From Coriobacteriaceae bacterium (GTDB lineage Bacteria > Actinomycetota > Coriobacteriia > Anaerosomatales > D1FN1-002), in contig PNNM01000034.1 of NCBI GenBank assembly GCA_013824215.1, forward strand, positions 1-11,431: a stretch of DNA of 11,431 nt, read 5' to 3'. The notes under the pieces are model-generated. The model was not told the origin of the DNA and ran no database searches. It was given only the letters and a program-made list of their open reading frames with translations. Every line of letters begins with the position of its first letter. Position 1 is the first letter of the stretch. Below are positions 5,168-11,431 of this stretch, piece by piece. Both the position numbers and the translations under genes were made by a program.

Positions 5168-6925
5168 ATGCAGCACGCCGCTTTCGGCACGAGCGCCGAG
5201 GTCCGCATCCGGCTCGGCGGACCGGCCGGGTTCGGCATCAAGGCCGCCGGTCAGACGCTCGCGCGCTCGTTCGTGCGAGCCGGCCTGAGCACCTTCGACC
5301 TGACCGAGTACCCGTCGCTGATCAAGGGCGGGCACAACACCTATCACCTGCGCGTGTCGCCGGACGAGCTGTTCAGCCACGTCGAGCCCACCGACGTGCT
5401 CGTGGCGCTGGACCGCGCCACCGTCGACCTGCATCTCGCCGAGCTGACCGACGGCGCGGCGCTCGTCTACGACCCCGCGACGGTGGACGTCTCGGACCTC
5501 GCGCCGGAGGGCTTGTGTCTCGTCGCAGTCCCGTTCGACGACATCGTGAAAGAGGCAGGCGGAGCCAAGATCATGCGCAACGTCGCGGCGCTCGGAGCGG
5601 TGCTCGGGCACATGGACTTCCCCATCGAGCACCTGGCCGAGTCGCTGCGCGCGCAGTTCGCGCACAAGGAGCCGCAAGTAGCCGAGCAGAACGTCGCGGT
5701 GGCCACCGGCGGCTGGGAGCACGCGCGGCGCAACGCGTGCGAGTTCCCGCACACGCTGGCACCCATCGAAGGCGCGCCCAAGCGCATCCTCGTGGACGGC
5801 AACGAGGCGGTCGGGCTCGGCGCGCTGGCGGCCGGCATCGGCTTCTACGCCGCCTACCCGATGACGCCGGCCAGCTCGCTGCTGCACTTCATGGCCACCC
5901 GCGCCGAGAAGGCCGGGGTCATCGTCAAGCACCCGGAGGACGAGATCGCTGCGATGAACATGGTGGTCGGCGCCGCGTTCGGCGGCACGCGCGCGATGTG
6001 CGCGACGTCCGGCGGCGGCTTCTCGCTCATGGTCGAGGCGCTCGGACTGGCGGGCGCCTCGGAAAGCGCCGTCGTGGTCGGGCTGTTCACGCGCCCCGGC
6101 CCGGCCACCGGACTGCCCACGTGGACCGAGCAGTCGGACCTGCGCTTCGCGATCCACGCGGCGCAAGGCGAGTTCCCGCGCGTGGTGCTGGCACCCGGCG
6201 ACCGCGCCGACGCGTTCGAGCTGACCTGGCGGGCGTTCAACCTCGCCGACGTGCTGCAGACGCCGGTCATCCTGCTCGGCGACACGTACCTGTCGGACAA
6301 CCGGCAGTCCGTCACGCCCTTCGACACGGCCTCTGTGCAGGTGGAACGCGGCGAACTTCAAGTTGAGGGCGACGTCGAGGGTTACCTCAGGTACAAGGTG
6401 ACGGAGAGCGGCATCTCGCCCCGCGTGCTGCCCGGCGTGGAGGGCGCGCAGCAGATCGTGAACAGCTACGAGCACGACGAGCGCGGCTGGGGCTCGCTCG
6501 GCGAGGACGCCTCCACGCGCGCCGCCCAGAACGAGAAGCGCATGCGCAAGCTGGAGCTGGCGCGCACGATCGTACCGCCGGCGCGGCGCTACGGACCGCA
6601 AGAAGCGGAGGTGTCCGTCATCTGCTTCGGCACCACCAAGCAGCCGGTGCGCGAGGCGATGCGCAAACTGGCCGCGGAAGGGCTCGCGGTCAACATGCTG
6701 CAGGTCGTCACGGTCTGGCCCTTCCCCGCCGACGAGGTCGCCGCATTCCTGCGCGGCGCGAAGCGCACGGTATGCATCGAGGGCAACCTCACCGGCCAGC
6801 TGCAGGGCCTCGTGCGCGAGCAGTGCCTGATGGATGTCGACGAGTCGCTGCGGCGCTTCGACGGGCGGCCGTTCTCGCCCGAGCAGGTCGAGATGAAGCT
6901 GCGGGGGGTGGCGGGCCGTGCCTGA
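5168..6925 (+). CDS. korA: 2-oxoacid:ferredoxin oxidoreductase, fused gamma-alpha subunit
   Basis: A 585-residue KorA-type subunit. With the beta subunit it oxidatively decarboxylates a 2-oxoacid (2-oxoglutarate, pyruvate or a branched-chain oxoacid) with CoA, giving acyl-CoA, CO2 and reduced ferredoxin, or runs in reverse. Residues about 11-185 are the gamma domain (GGPAGFGIKAAGQTLA, then EYPSLIKGGHNTYHLRVS). From about 207 the alpha domain begins (DGNEAVGLGALAAG; YPMTPASS at 230-237; the HPEDEIAAMNMVVGAAFGG stretch). Residues about 482-570 are the C-terminal domain (VICFGTTKQPVREAM...VWPFP). The ATG at 5168 has a strong GAGGAGGA site. It is co-transcribed with korB, overlapping by eight bases. 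No ferredoxin-like delta subunit is seen, so a separate ferredoxin must accept the electrons. The substrate cannot be fixed from sequence alone. Confidence 0.93.
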   Translation: MQHAAFGTSAEVRIRLGGPAGFGIKAAGQTLARSFVRAGLSTFDLTEYPSLIKGGHNTYHLRVSPDELFSHVEPTDVLVALDRATVDLHLAELTDGAALVYDPATVDVSDLAPEGLCLVAVPFDDIVKEAGGAKIMRNVAALGAVLGHMDFPIEHLAESLRAQFAHKEPQVAEQNVAVATGGWEHARRNACEFPHTLAPIEGAPKRILVDGNEAVGLGALAAGIGFYAAYPMTPASSLLHFMATRAEKAGVIVKHPEDEIAAMNMVVGAAFGGTRAMCATSGGGFSLMVEALGLAGASESAVVVGLFTRPGPATGLPTWTEQSDLRFAIHAAQGEFPRVVLAPGDRADAFELTWRAFNLADVLQTPVILLGDTYLSDNRQSVTPFDTASVQVERGELQVEGDVEGYLRYKVTESGISPRVLPGVEGAQQIVNSYEHDERGWGSLGEDASTRAAQNEKRMRKLELARTIVPPARRYGPQEAEVSVICFGTTKQPVREAMRKLAAEGLAVNMLQVVTVWPFPADEVAAFLRGAKRTVCIEGNLTGQLQGLVREQCLMDVDESLRRFDGRPFSPEQVEMKLRGVAGRA

Positions 6926-7802
6926 GCCGAGCGAGTTCGACACCGCGCTCAAGCCCACCTGGTGCCCGGGCTGCGGCAACTTCGGCATGTTCACGGCGCT
7001 CAAGGCCGCGCTCGCCGAGCTGGGCTGGGAGAAGAGCGGGTTCGCGGTGTTCTGGGGCATCGGCTGCCACGGCAACGGCGCCGACTTCTACGATGTCGCC
7101 GGCTTCCACGCGCTGCACGGCCGCGCGCTGCCGGCGGCCACCGGGTTCGCGCTCACGCGCCCCGACATGCGCACGATCGTCATCGCCGGCGACGGCGACG
7201 GCTACGGCCTGGGCCTCGGGCACTTCGTGCACTCGCTGCGACGCAACGTGGAGATGACCTGCATCACCCACAACAACCAGATCTACGGCCTCACCACCGG
7301 CCAGGCCTCCCCCACCACCGAGCACCTCATGCGCACGCCGTCCACGCCGGCGGGCGTCCTCGAGGAGCCGGTCAACCCGGTCGGGCTCGCGCTGGCGTCC
7401 GGCGCCACGTTCGTCGCGCGCGGCTTCTCCGGCGACGTCGCGCACCTGACCGGCCTCTACACGCAGGCGCTGCAGCACAAGGGATTCGCGCTCATCGACG
7501 TGTTCCAGCCGTGCGTGACCTGGAACAAGCTCAACACGCATCCCTGGTTCCGCGAGCGCGTCTACAAGCTCGAGGAGTCCGGCCACGACGCGTCCGACCG
7601 CCAGGCCGCCTTCGAGCTGTCGATGAGCACCTTCCACGACATGACGTGCACGCCGGAAGAGTGCCGGGTCCCGATCGGCGTCTTCTTCGCCGAGGAGGGC
7701 AGGCCGACGTACCAGGACGGCCTCTCGCAGCTCGACCGGCCGATGTGGAAGCACGCGCAAGCGCCGAGGGACGTGGCGGCGATGGTGGAGGAGCTGGGGT
7801 AG
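6918..7802 (+). CDS. korB: 2-oxoacid:ferredoxin oxidoreductase, beta subunit
   Basis: A 294-residue thiamine-diphosphate-binding catalytic subunit that partners KorA. WCPGCGN (15-21) supplies Cys16 and Cys19. GIGCHGN gives Cys50 and DVFQPC gives Cys199; together these are the four cysteines expected to hold the [4Fe-4S] cluster. AGDGDGYGLG (90-99) plus HNNQIYGLTTGQ (118-129) form the GDG...N thiamine-diphosphate/Mg2+ motif. The GTG start at 6918 lies inside the end of korA, behind a G-rich stretch, so translation is coupled. The length is typical for KorB. It is followed by about 150 bases with two GC-rich hairpins before the next gene, so the korAB operon probably ends here. Confidence 0.94.
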   Translation: MPEPSEFDTALKPTWCPGCGNFGMFTALKAALAELGWEKSGFAVFWGIGCHGNGADFYDVAGFHALHGRALPAATGFALTRPDMRTIVIAGDGDGYGLGLGHFVHSLRRNVEMTCITHNNQIYGLTTGQASPTTEHLMRTPSTPAGVLEEPVNPVGLALASGATFVARGFSGDVAHLTGLYTQALQHKGFALIDVFQPCVTWNKLNTHPWFRERVYKLEESGHDASDRQAAFELSMSTFHDMTCTPEECRVPIGVFFAEEGRPTYQDGLSQLDRPMWKHAQAPRDVAAMVEELG

Positions 7803-7826
7803 CGCATCTTCCGCGGGGCCCATCCT

Positions 7827-7876
7827 GACCGCCGTTCGCGCGGTCGCCCCCTGCCCGTCCGCGAGCGCTCCGCTCG
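7827..7876 (+). terminator. Possible terminator region after korB
   Basis: Two short GC-rich hairpins in tandem: GACCGC/GCGGTC (7827-7832 and 7840-7845, seven-base loop) and CGAGCG/CGCTCG (7862-7867 and 7871-7876, three-base loop). Neither is followed by a T run, so this is a weak intrinsic terminator at best. Confidence 0.35.
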
Positions 7877-7892
7877 TCCGGTCGGAAGCAGA

Positions 7893-7921
7893 ACGACACG
7901 TTGAGGGGAGTGCTGTAAACT
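7893..7921 (+). promoter_or_regulatory. Candidate promoter of the lipoprotein operon
   Basis: TAAACT (7916-7921, 4 of 6 to TATAAT) lies 17 bases after ACGACA (7893-7898, 4 of 6 to TTGACA). A start near 7928 would leave a leader of about 27 bases before the ATG at 7955. The match is weak and only supported by position. Confidence 0.3.
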
Positions 7922-7954
7922 TCAGACAAAGCCGCCACGGCGAGAGGCGCGATC

Positions 7955-9304
7955 ATGAGAGACAGGATCCTTGTCCGGCTCGGCCTTGCGGCACTCCTTC
8001 CCTTGTCCCTGGCGGTCCTCGGGCTCACCGGCTGCGCGAAACCGGCGACTCAGACGCAGACACCGCCGCCGCCCGCGAACGAAGCGACGGGCACAACCAC
8101 GTCCGCGACAACCGCGACGACCCCTGCTGCACCCTACTCGCGCTACGACCTCGTCTTCGCTGTGGCCGGGGATTCCAGGTCGGCCCAAGCCTGGATGGAT
8201 ACCACCGCCAAGAAGAAGCCCGACTACGGCAAGTACATCAACAAAACCGGCCTGGCCAAGCTCCGGGACAACCTCAGCGCCGGCTGGGGAGGCTCGCCGG
8301 GGTTCTTGCTGGTGCACCTCGGGGACTTCGGGATCAGGGGCGGGACACCCATCTTCGATGAGTTCAAGACCATGATGTCGCCCATGCGGGCGAAAGGGAT
8401 CCCCGTCTACCCCGTGAAGGGCAACCATGAGGTCAGGTACTACGTCCCTGACACTACGAAGAAGGCCGAGACGTACGAGAACGCCTTGAAGGCCCAGGAC
8501 CAGTACCGGTCCGCGTTCGCGACGTGGCTCCCCGCCGGGGCCGTCTCGATGGACAAGAACTACTCCGGACTGGCGTACCGGTTCAAGAGCCCTGACGGGG
8601 GCACGGCGTTCATCGTCATGGACGCGTACTACGTGAGCACGCAAGACAAGAAGTACCACAAGGGCTACTACTCGGACCCGGAGCTGAGGTGGCTGCAGGA
8701 CTCGCTCATCACCTACAAGCAGGACGCGAAGGTGAAGCAGGTGTTCGTCATGTCGCACCAGCCCGCGTTCGACGCGGTCGCGGCGGACGGCTCCCTCTTC
8801 GACGACTACAACTCCGACAGGAGCGCTCGGTCCGACCAGATCATGTGGGTCCTCATGAACAACTACGGGGCCACCGCGTACTTCTGCGGGCACTCGCACT
8901 TCTACCACCGCTGGAACGTTGCCGGGAGCAGGTTCGGGCGGGAGTGGTCGGACCCGGACTGGTTCGATATCACCGAGCTCGGACAGTACCGCGGGGCTTG
9001 GGAGACCACGATACCGCAGGTGTTGAACGGTGCCGCAGGAGCGCCGCTCCAGTCGCTCACCAAGAAGATGGTGAAGGACCCGAGCCAGCGGATCGCGGCC
9101 GCCGCCAGCGCGGAGGTCCAGAACTTCTCCATCGTCTATGTGAAGGGCGACACCGTCACCGTGGAGGTCTACTCCTACGGCGATCGCAGCGAACCGGCTG
9201 ACGAGCCCGCCACCGGCACCTGGTGGGAACCCAAGCTGATCGACAAGTTCCAGGGGCAGAACCACGTGTGGAAGACGCTGGAGCTGGTACCCGAGCAGCC
9301 GTAG
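7955..9304 (+). CDS. Calcineurin-like metallophosphoesterase, predicted lipoprotein
   Basis: 449 residues. The N-terminus is a lipoprotein signal: MRDR, a hydrophobic core, then lipobox LTGC with Cys27 as the lipidated residue. A Thr/Pro/Ala-rich tether follows (about 30-60). The calcineurin-type phosphoesterase domain starts near 64 with the metal-binding motifs in order: AGDSR (Asp73), LGDFG (Asp124), GNHE (Asn157, His158), MSHQP (His268) and CGHSH (His313, His315). The first motif reads D-S-R rather than the common D-x-H, a variant also seen in other members. It should hydrolyse a phosphoester or phosphoanhydride outside the cytoplasmic membrane; the substrate is unknown. ATG 7955 follows AGAGG. 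The next gene begins 15 bases after its stop, so the two form an operon of surface lipoproteins. Confidence 0.88.
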   Translation: MRDRILVRLGLAALLPLSLAVLGLTGCAKPATQTQTPPPPANEATGTTTSATTATTPAAPYSRYDLVFAVAGDSRSAQAWMDTTAKKKPDYGKYINKTGLAKLRDNLSAGWGGSPGFLLVHLGDFGIRGGTPIFDEFKTMMSPMRAKGIPVYPVKGNHEVRYYVPDTTKKAETYENALKAQDQYRSAFATWLPAGAVSMDKNYSGLAYRFKSPDGGTAFIVMDAYYVSTQDKKYHKGYYSDPELRWLQDSLITYKQDAKVKQVFVMSHQPAFDAVAADGSLFDDYNSDRSARSDQIMWVLMNNYGATAYFCGHSHFYHRWNVAGSRFGREWSDPDWFDITELGQYRGAWETTIPQVLNGAAGAPLQSLTKKMVKDPSQRIAAAASAEVQNFSIVYVKGDTVTVEVYSYGDRSEPADEPATGTWWEPKLIDKFQGQNHVWKTLELVPEQP

Positions 9305-9319
9305 GGCCGAGGGGTCGCA

Positions 9320-11428
9320 GTGAGACGGCCGCTGACATGGTTCCTCGTACTCGCGGCCGTCGTCGGGGCCACTGGCATCGCCGCGGCCTGCCGCCCGCCG
9401 GAGCCGCTCCGGATCGGCGTGCTACTCCCGCTGTCCGGGCCGCAGGACAGGGACGCGGACGAGGTCCTGGACTGGGCGGCCGAGACCGTCAACGCGAAGG
9501 GCGGCATCGACGGCCGCAAGGTCGAGCTGATCTACAAGGACTCCGCCGAGGGTGACATCAAGGACCTGGCACAGGGGTTCATCGATGACCCCTCGATCGA
9601 GATCGTCATCGGCCCAGAGACCAGCGCCCAGATCTTCGAGATCGCTCCGACGTTCACCGAGCACGAGAAGCTGCTGATAAGCCCGTCTTCGACCGCCGGT
9701 GACGTCTTCCGGGCCTTCGGCAAGAAGCGCTTCTTCTGGAGGACGTGCCAGTCGGACGTGGCCCAAGTGCGCACGATCCTGCACGTGCTCGCGTCGAGGA
9801 AGGTCAAGAAGTTCACGCTCGTCTACGAGGACACCGCATACGGCAAGACGTTCTCGGAGTGGATGGGGTTCTTCGCAACCGAGCGCGAGATGCAGCTGCT
9901 GGACGTGGTGAAGTTCCAGCCGGGACAGAGAGACCTCTCGGGCGTCGTGACACGAGCGCTCGAAGGGGATCCGGAGTACGTGGTCTGCGCCGCGTTCCCC
10001 CAAGACTCGGTCAGGATCAAGAAGGAACTCGACAAGCGGGGCGGCCGAGCGAAGCTGCTGCTCACCGACGCCGCGGAGACGCAGTACGTGCTCGACGAGC
10101 TCGGGGACGCCGCGGAGGGACTCGAGCTGGTCTCGCCGGCAGCAGACCCCGATAGCGGCTTCGAGGCCGCCTTCGAGGAGAGGTTCGGCTACGCGCCCTG
10201 GGACTTCGCCGCTCCGACCTACGACGCCTTCTACCTTGCCGTGTGTGCTCTGGCGAGCAACGAGCGACAGAAGGGCAGACAAGGGATCGAGCAATCGCTC
10301 GCTGACGTGGTCTCCGGCCGCGGGCCGAAGCTTGGATGGGACGGCATCGACGCGGCGGTGTGCGCGATCCTGAACGGCGAGAGTCCCGACATCACCGGTG
10401 CATCCGGCTCACTCGCCTTCGACGGTGAGTTCGGGGTCGACCCGCTGCAGACGTTCTACGCTCTCAACCGCGTCGGCACTCAGGGCGGCGTCCGGGACTT
10501 CCGGACGGTCGACACCCTCGACTCCGACGAGTCTCTCGGATACGGGACTCTCGCGAGCGGTGCGGCGGCCGGTAGGACCTTGGCGAGCGCGGAGCACTCC
10601 GAACTGGCGACAAGAGGCGTGGCGGCATTCGTACCCGGTGCCAAGGGGGACTCGTGGGCCGTGGTCGTCGCCACCAGCAAGGGATGGGAGAACTATCGGC
10701 ACCAGGCCGACGCGCTGGCCGTGTACGACACGCTCAAGCGCAACGGCTTCGGCGACGAGCGCATCATCCTATTGACGGCAGACGACGTGCCTGAAAGCGC
10801 GCAGAACCCGCGCACGGGCGACGTGCACAACTCGGTCGGCGGCAGGAACCTGCGGAAGGGCGCGGTCGTCGACTACGCGGGCGCAAACGTCACCGTCGCC
10901 AACCTCGAGGCCGTCCTGCTGGGCGACAGGACAGCCGGGACTCCGACCGTCCTGGAGACCGACGGGCGCAACAACGTGTTCCTCTTCATCGTCGATCACG
11001 GGGAGCCCGGAGCGGTCATCTTCGAGGAGGACACGAGGGAACGCGCCCTGAGCGCCGAGAGACTGAACCGGATCGTCGAGACGATGAGCGCGCGGAAGAG
11101 ATACCGTCAGATGCTGGTCCTGACCGAGGTCTGCTACGGCGAGGGCATGGCGCTGGACATCGACTCACCGGGCGTCGTCTGCCTTGCGGGAGCGGGCAGG
11201 AGCGAGAGGTCCTTCGCGACCAACTACGACGGCGAGACAGGCGCGTGGCTGGCCGACGACTTCACCTACCAGGCGCTCGACGTGCTGTCCAAGGAGCCGC
11301 AGATCTCCATCGCGGACCTGTACGAGAGGGTCTACGAGAGAGTCGCCGGCTCTCACGTGAGGATCGAGAACCAGCGCAACTTCGGTGACGTCTACAACAC
11401 GCGCGCCAGCGACTTCGTCGCTCCCTGA
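9320..11428 (+). CDS. LivK-type ligand-binding domain fused to legumain-like C13 peptidase, predicted lipoprotein
   Basis: 702 residues. A signal sequence ends in GIAAAC, with Cys24 the likely lipidated residue. Residues about 29-395 are a complete periplasmic binding protein of the branched-chain amino-acid (LivK/Peripla_BP_6) type: RIGVLLPLSG, NAKGGIDGRKVELIYKDS, GPETSAQ, LISPSST, LVYEDTAYGK, APTYDAFYLA. After a linker, residues about 445-650 are a C13 peptidase (legumain/GPI8 family): WAVVVATSKGWENYRHQAD (Asn458, Arg460), DDVPESAQNPRTG, DYAGANVTVANLEAVLLGD, catalytic His560 in VDHG and Cys605 in LTEVCYGEGM. Legumains cut or ligate after Asn. All catalytic residues are intact. The GTG start follows GAGGGG by five bases. 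It is not with ABC permease genes, so transport is unlikely; ligand-controlled proteolysis at the cell surface is my inference. Confidence 0.9.
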   Translation: MRRPLTWFLVLAAVVGATGIAAACRPPEPLRIGVLLPLSGPQDRDADEVLDWAAETVNAKGGIDGRKVELIYKDSAEGDIKDLAQGFIDDPSIEIVIGPETSAQIFEIAPTFTEHEKLLISPSSTAGDVFRAFGKKRFFWRTCQSDVAQVRTILHVLASRKVKKFTLVYEDTAYGKTFSEWMGFFATEREMQLLDVVKFQPGQRDLSGVVTRALEGDPEYVVCAAFPQDSVRIKKELDKRGGRAKLLLTDAAETQYVLDELGDAAEGLELVSPAADPDSGFEAAFEERFGYAPWDFAAPTYDAFYLAVCALASNERQKGRQGIEQSLADVVSGRGPKLGWDGIDAAVCAILNGESPDITGASGSLAFDGEFGVDPLQTFYALNRVGTQGGVRDFRTVDTLDSDESLGYGTLASGAAAGRTLASAEHSELATRGVAAFVPGAKGDSWAVVVATSKGWENYRHQADALAVYDTLKRNGFGDERIILLTADDVPESAQNPRTGDVHNSVGGRNLRKGAVVDYAGANVTVANLEAVLLGDRTAGTPTVLETDGRNNVFLFIVDHGEPGAVIFEEDTRERALSAERLNRIVETMSARKRYRQMLVLTEVCYGEGMALDIDSPGVVCLAGAGRSERSFATNYDGETGAWLADDFTYQALDVLSKEPQISIADLYERVYERVAGSHVRIENQRNFGDVYNTRASDFVAP

Positions 11429-11431
11429 TAC

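Noticed and set aside
3944..7075. Minus-strand open frame of 1043 codons
   Set aside because: It is antisense to korA and overlaps coaBC out of frame. The translation is Arg/His/Gly-rich without domains, as expected from a high-GC shadow frame.
7922..9265. Minus-strand open frame of 447 codons
   Set aside because: It is antisense to the metallophosphoesterase, whose motifs are unmistakable. The composition is rich in Val, Arg and Gly and shows no domain.

Overview
The window looks like a piece of chromosome from a high-GC, anaerobic Actinomycetota-type bacterium; Coriobacteriia or a related uncultured lineage is my best guess. The reasons are the GC-rich codon use, a DUF2510 domain (typical of Actinomycetota), a bifunctional CoaBC, and a two-subunit 2-oxoacid:ferredoxin oxidoreductase of the kind used by anaerobes. 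The taxonomic placement is inference.

Layout. Positions 1-600 hold no gene I can name, only a weak minus-strand candidate and a short plus-strand coding-like stretch. From 601 to 2629 there are three minus-strand accessory genes: a small three-helix membrane protein, a DUF2510 + HEAT-repeat protein, and a zinc-ribbon membrane protein with a tandemly repeated linker. A strong hairpin terminator (1003-1026) lies between the first two. A tRNA-Pro(GGG) gene at 2840-2916 (minus) has a recognisable promoter and a perfect-hairpin terminator, and it marks the border between the accessory left part and the more GC-rich right part. Just right of it are a decayed end of a GNAT acetyltransferase and an intact AbrB-family antitoxin / PIN-domain toxin pair with a palindrome over its -10 box.

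The core section follows. coaBC (minus, 3883-5088) makes 4'-phosphopantetheine for coenzyme A and appears to be transcribed leaderless from an extended -10 element. Divergently, korA and korB (5168-7802, overlapping by 8 bases) encode a CoA-dependent 2-oxoacid:ferredoxin oxidoreductase. CoA supply and a CoA-consuming oxidoreductase are therefore neighbours.

The right end (7955-11428) is the most unusual part. It is a two-gene operon of predicted lipoproteins: a calcineurin-like metallophosphoesterase, then, 15 bases on, a 702-residue protein that joins a complete LivK-type periplasmic amino-acid-binding domain to a complete legumain-like C13 cysteine peptidase. The catalytic Asn/His/Cys and most of the S1 pocket residues known from legumain are visible. 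This looks like a surface-anchored protease or transpeptidase joined to a ligand-sensing module, and it is the best candidate here for an undescribed system.
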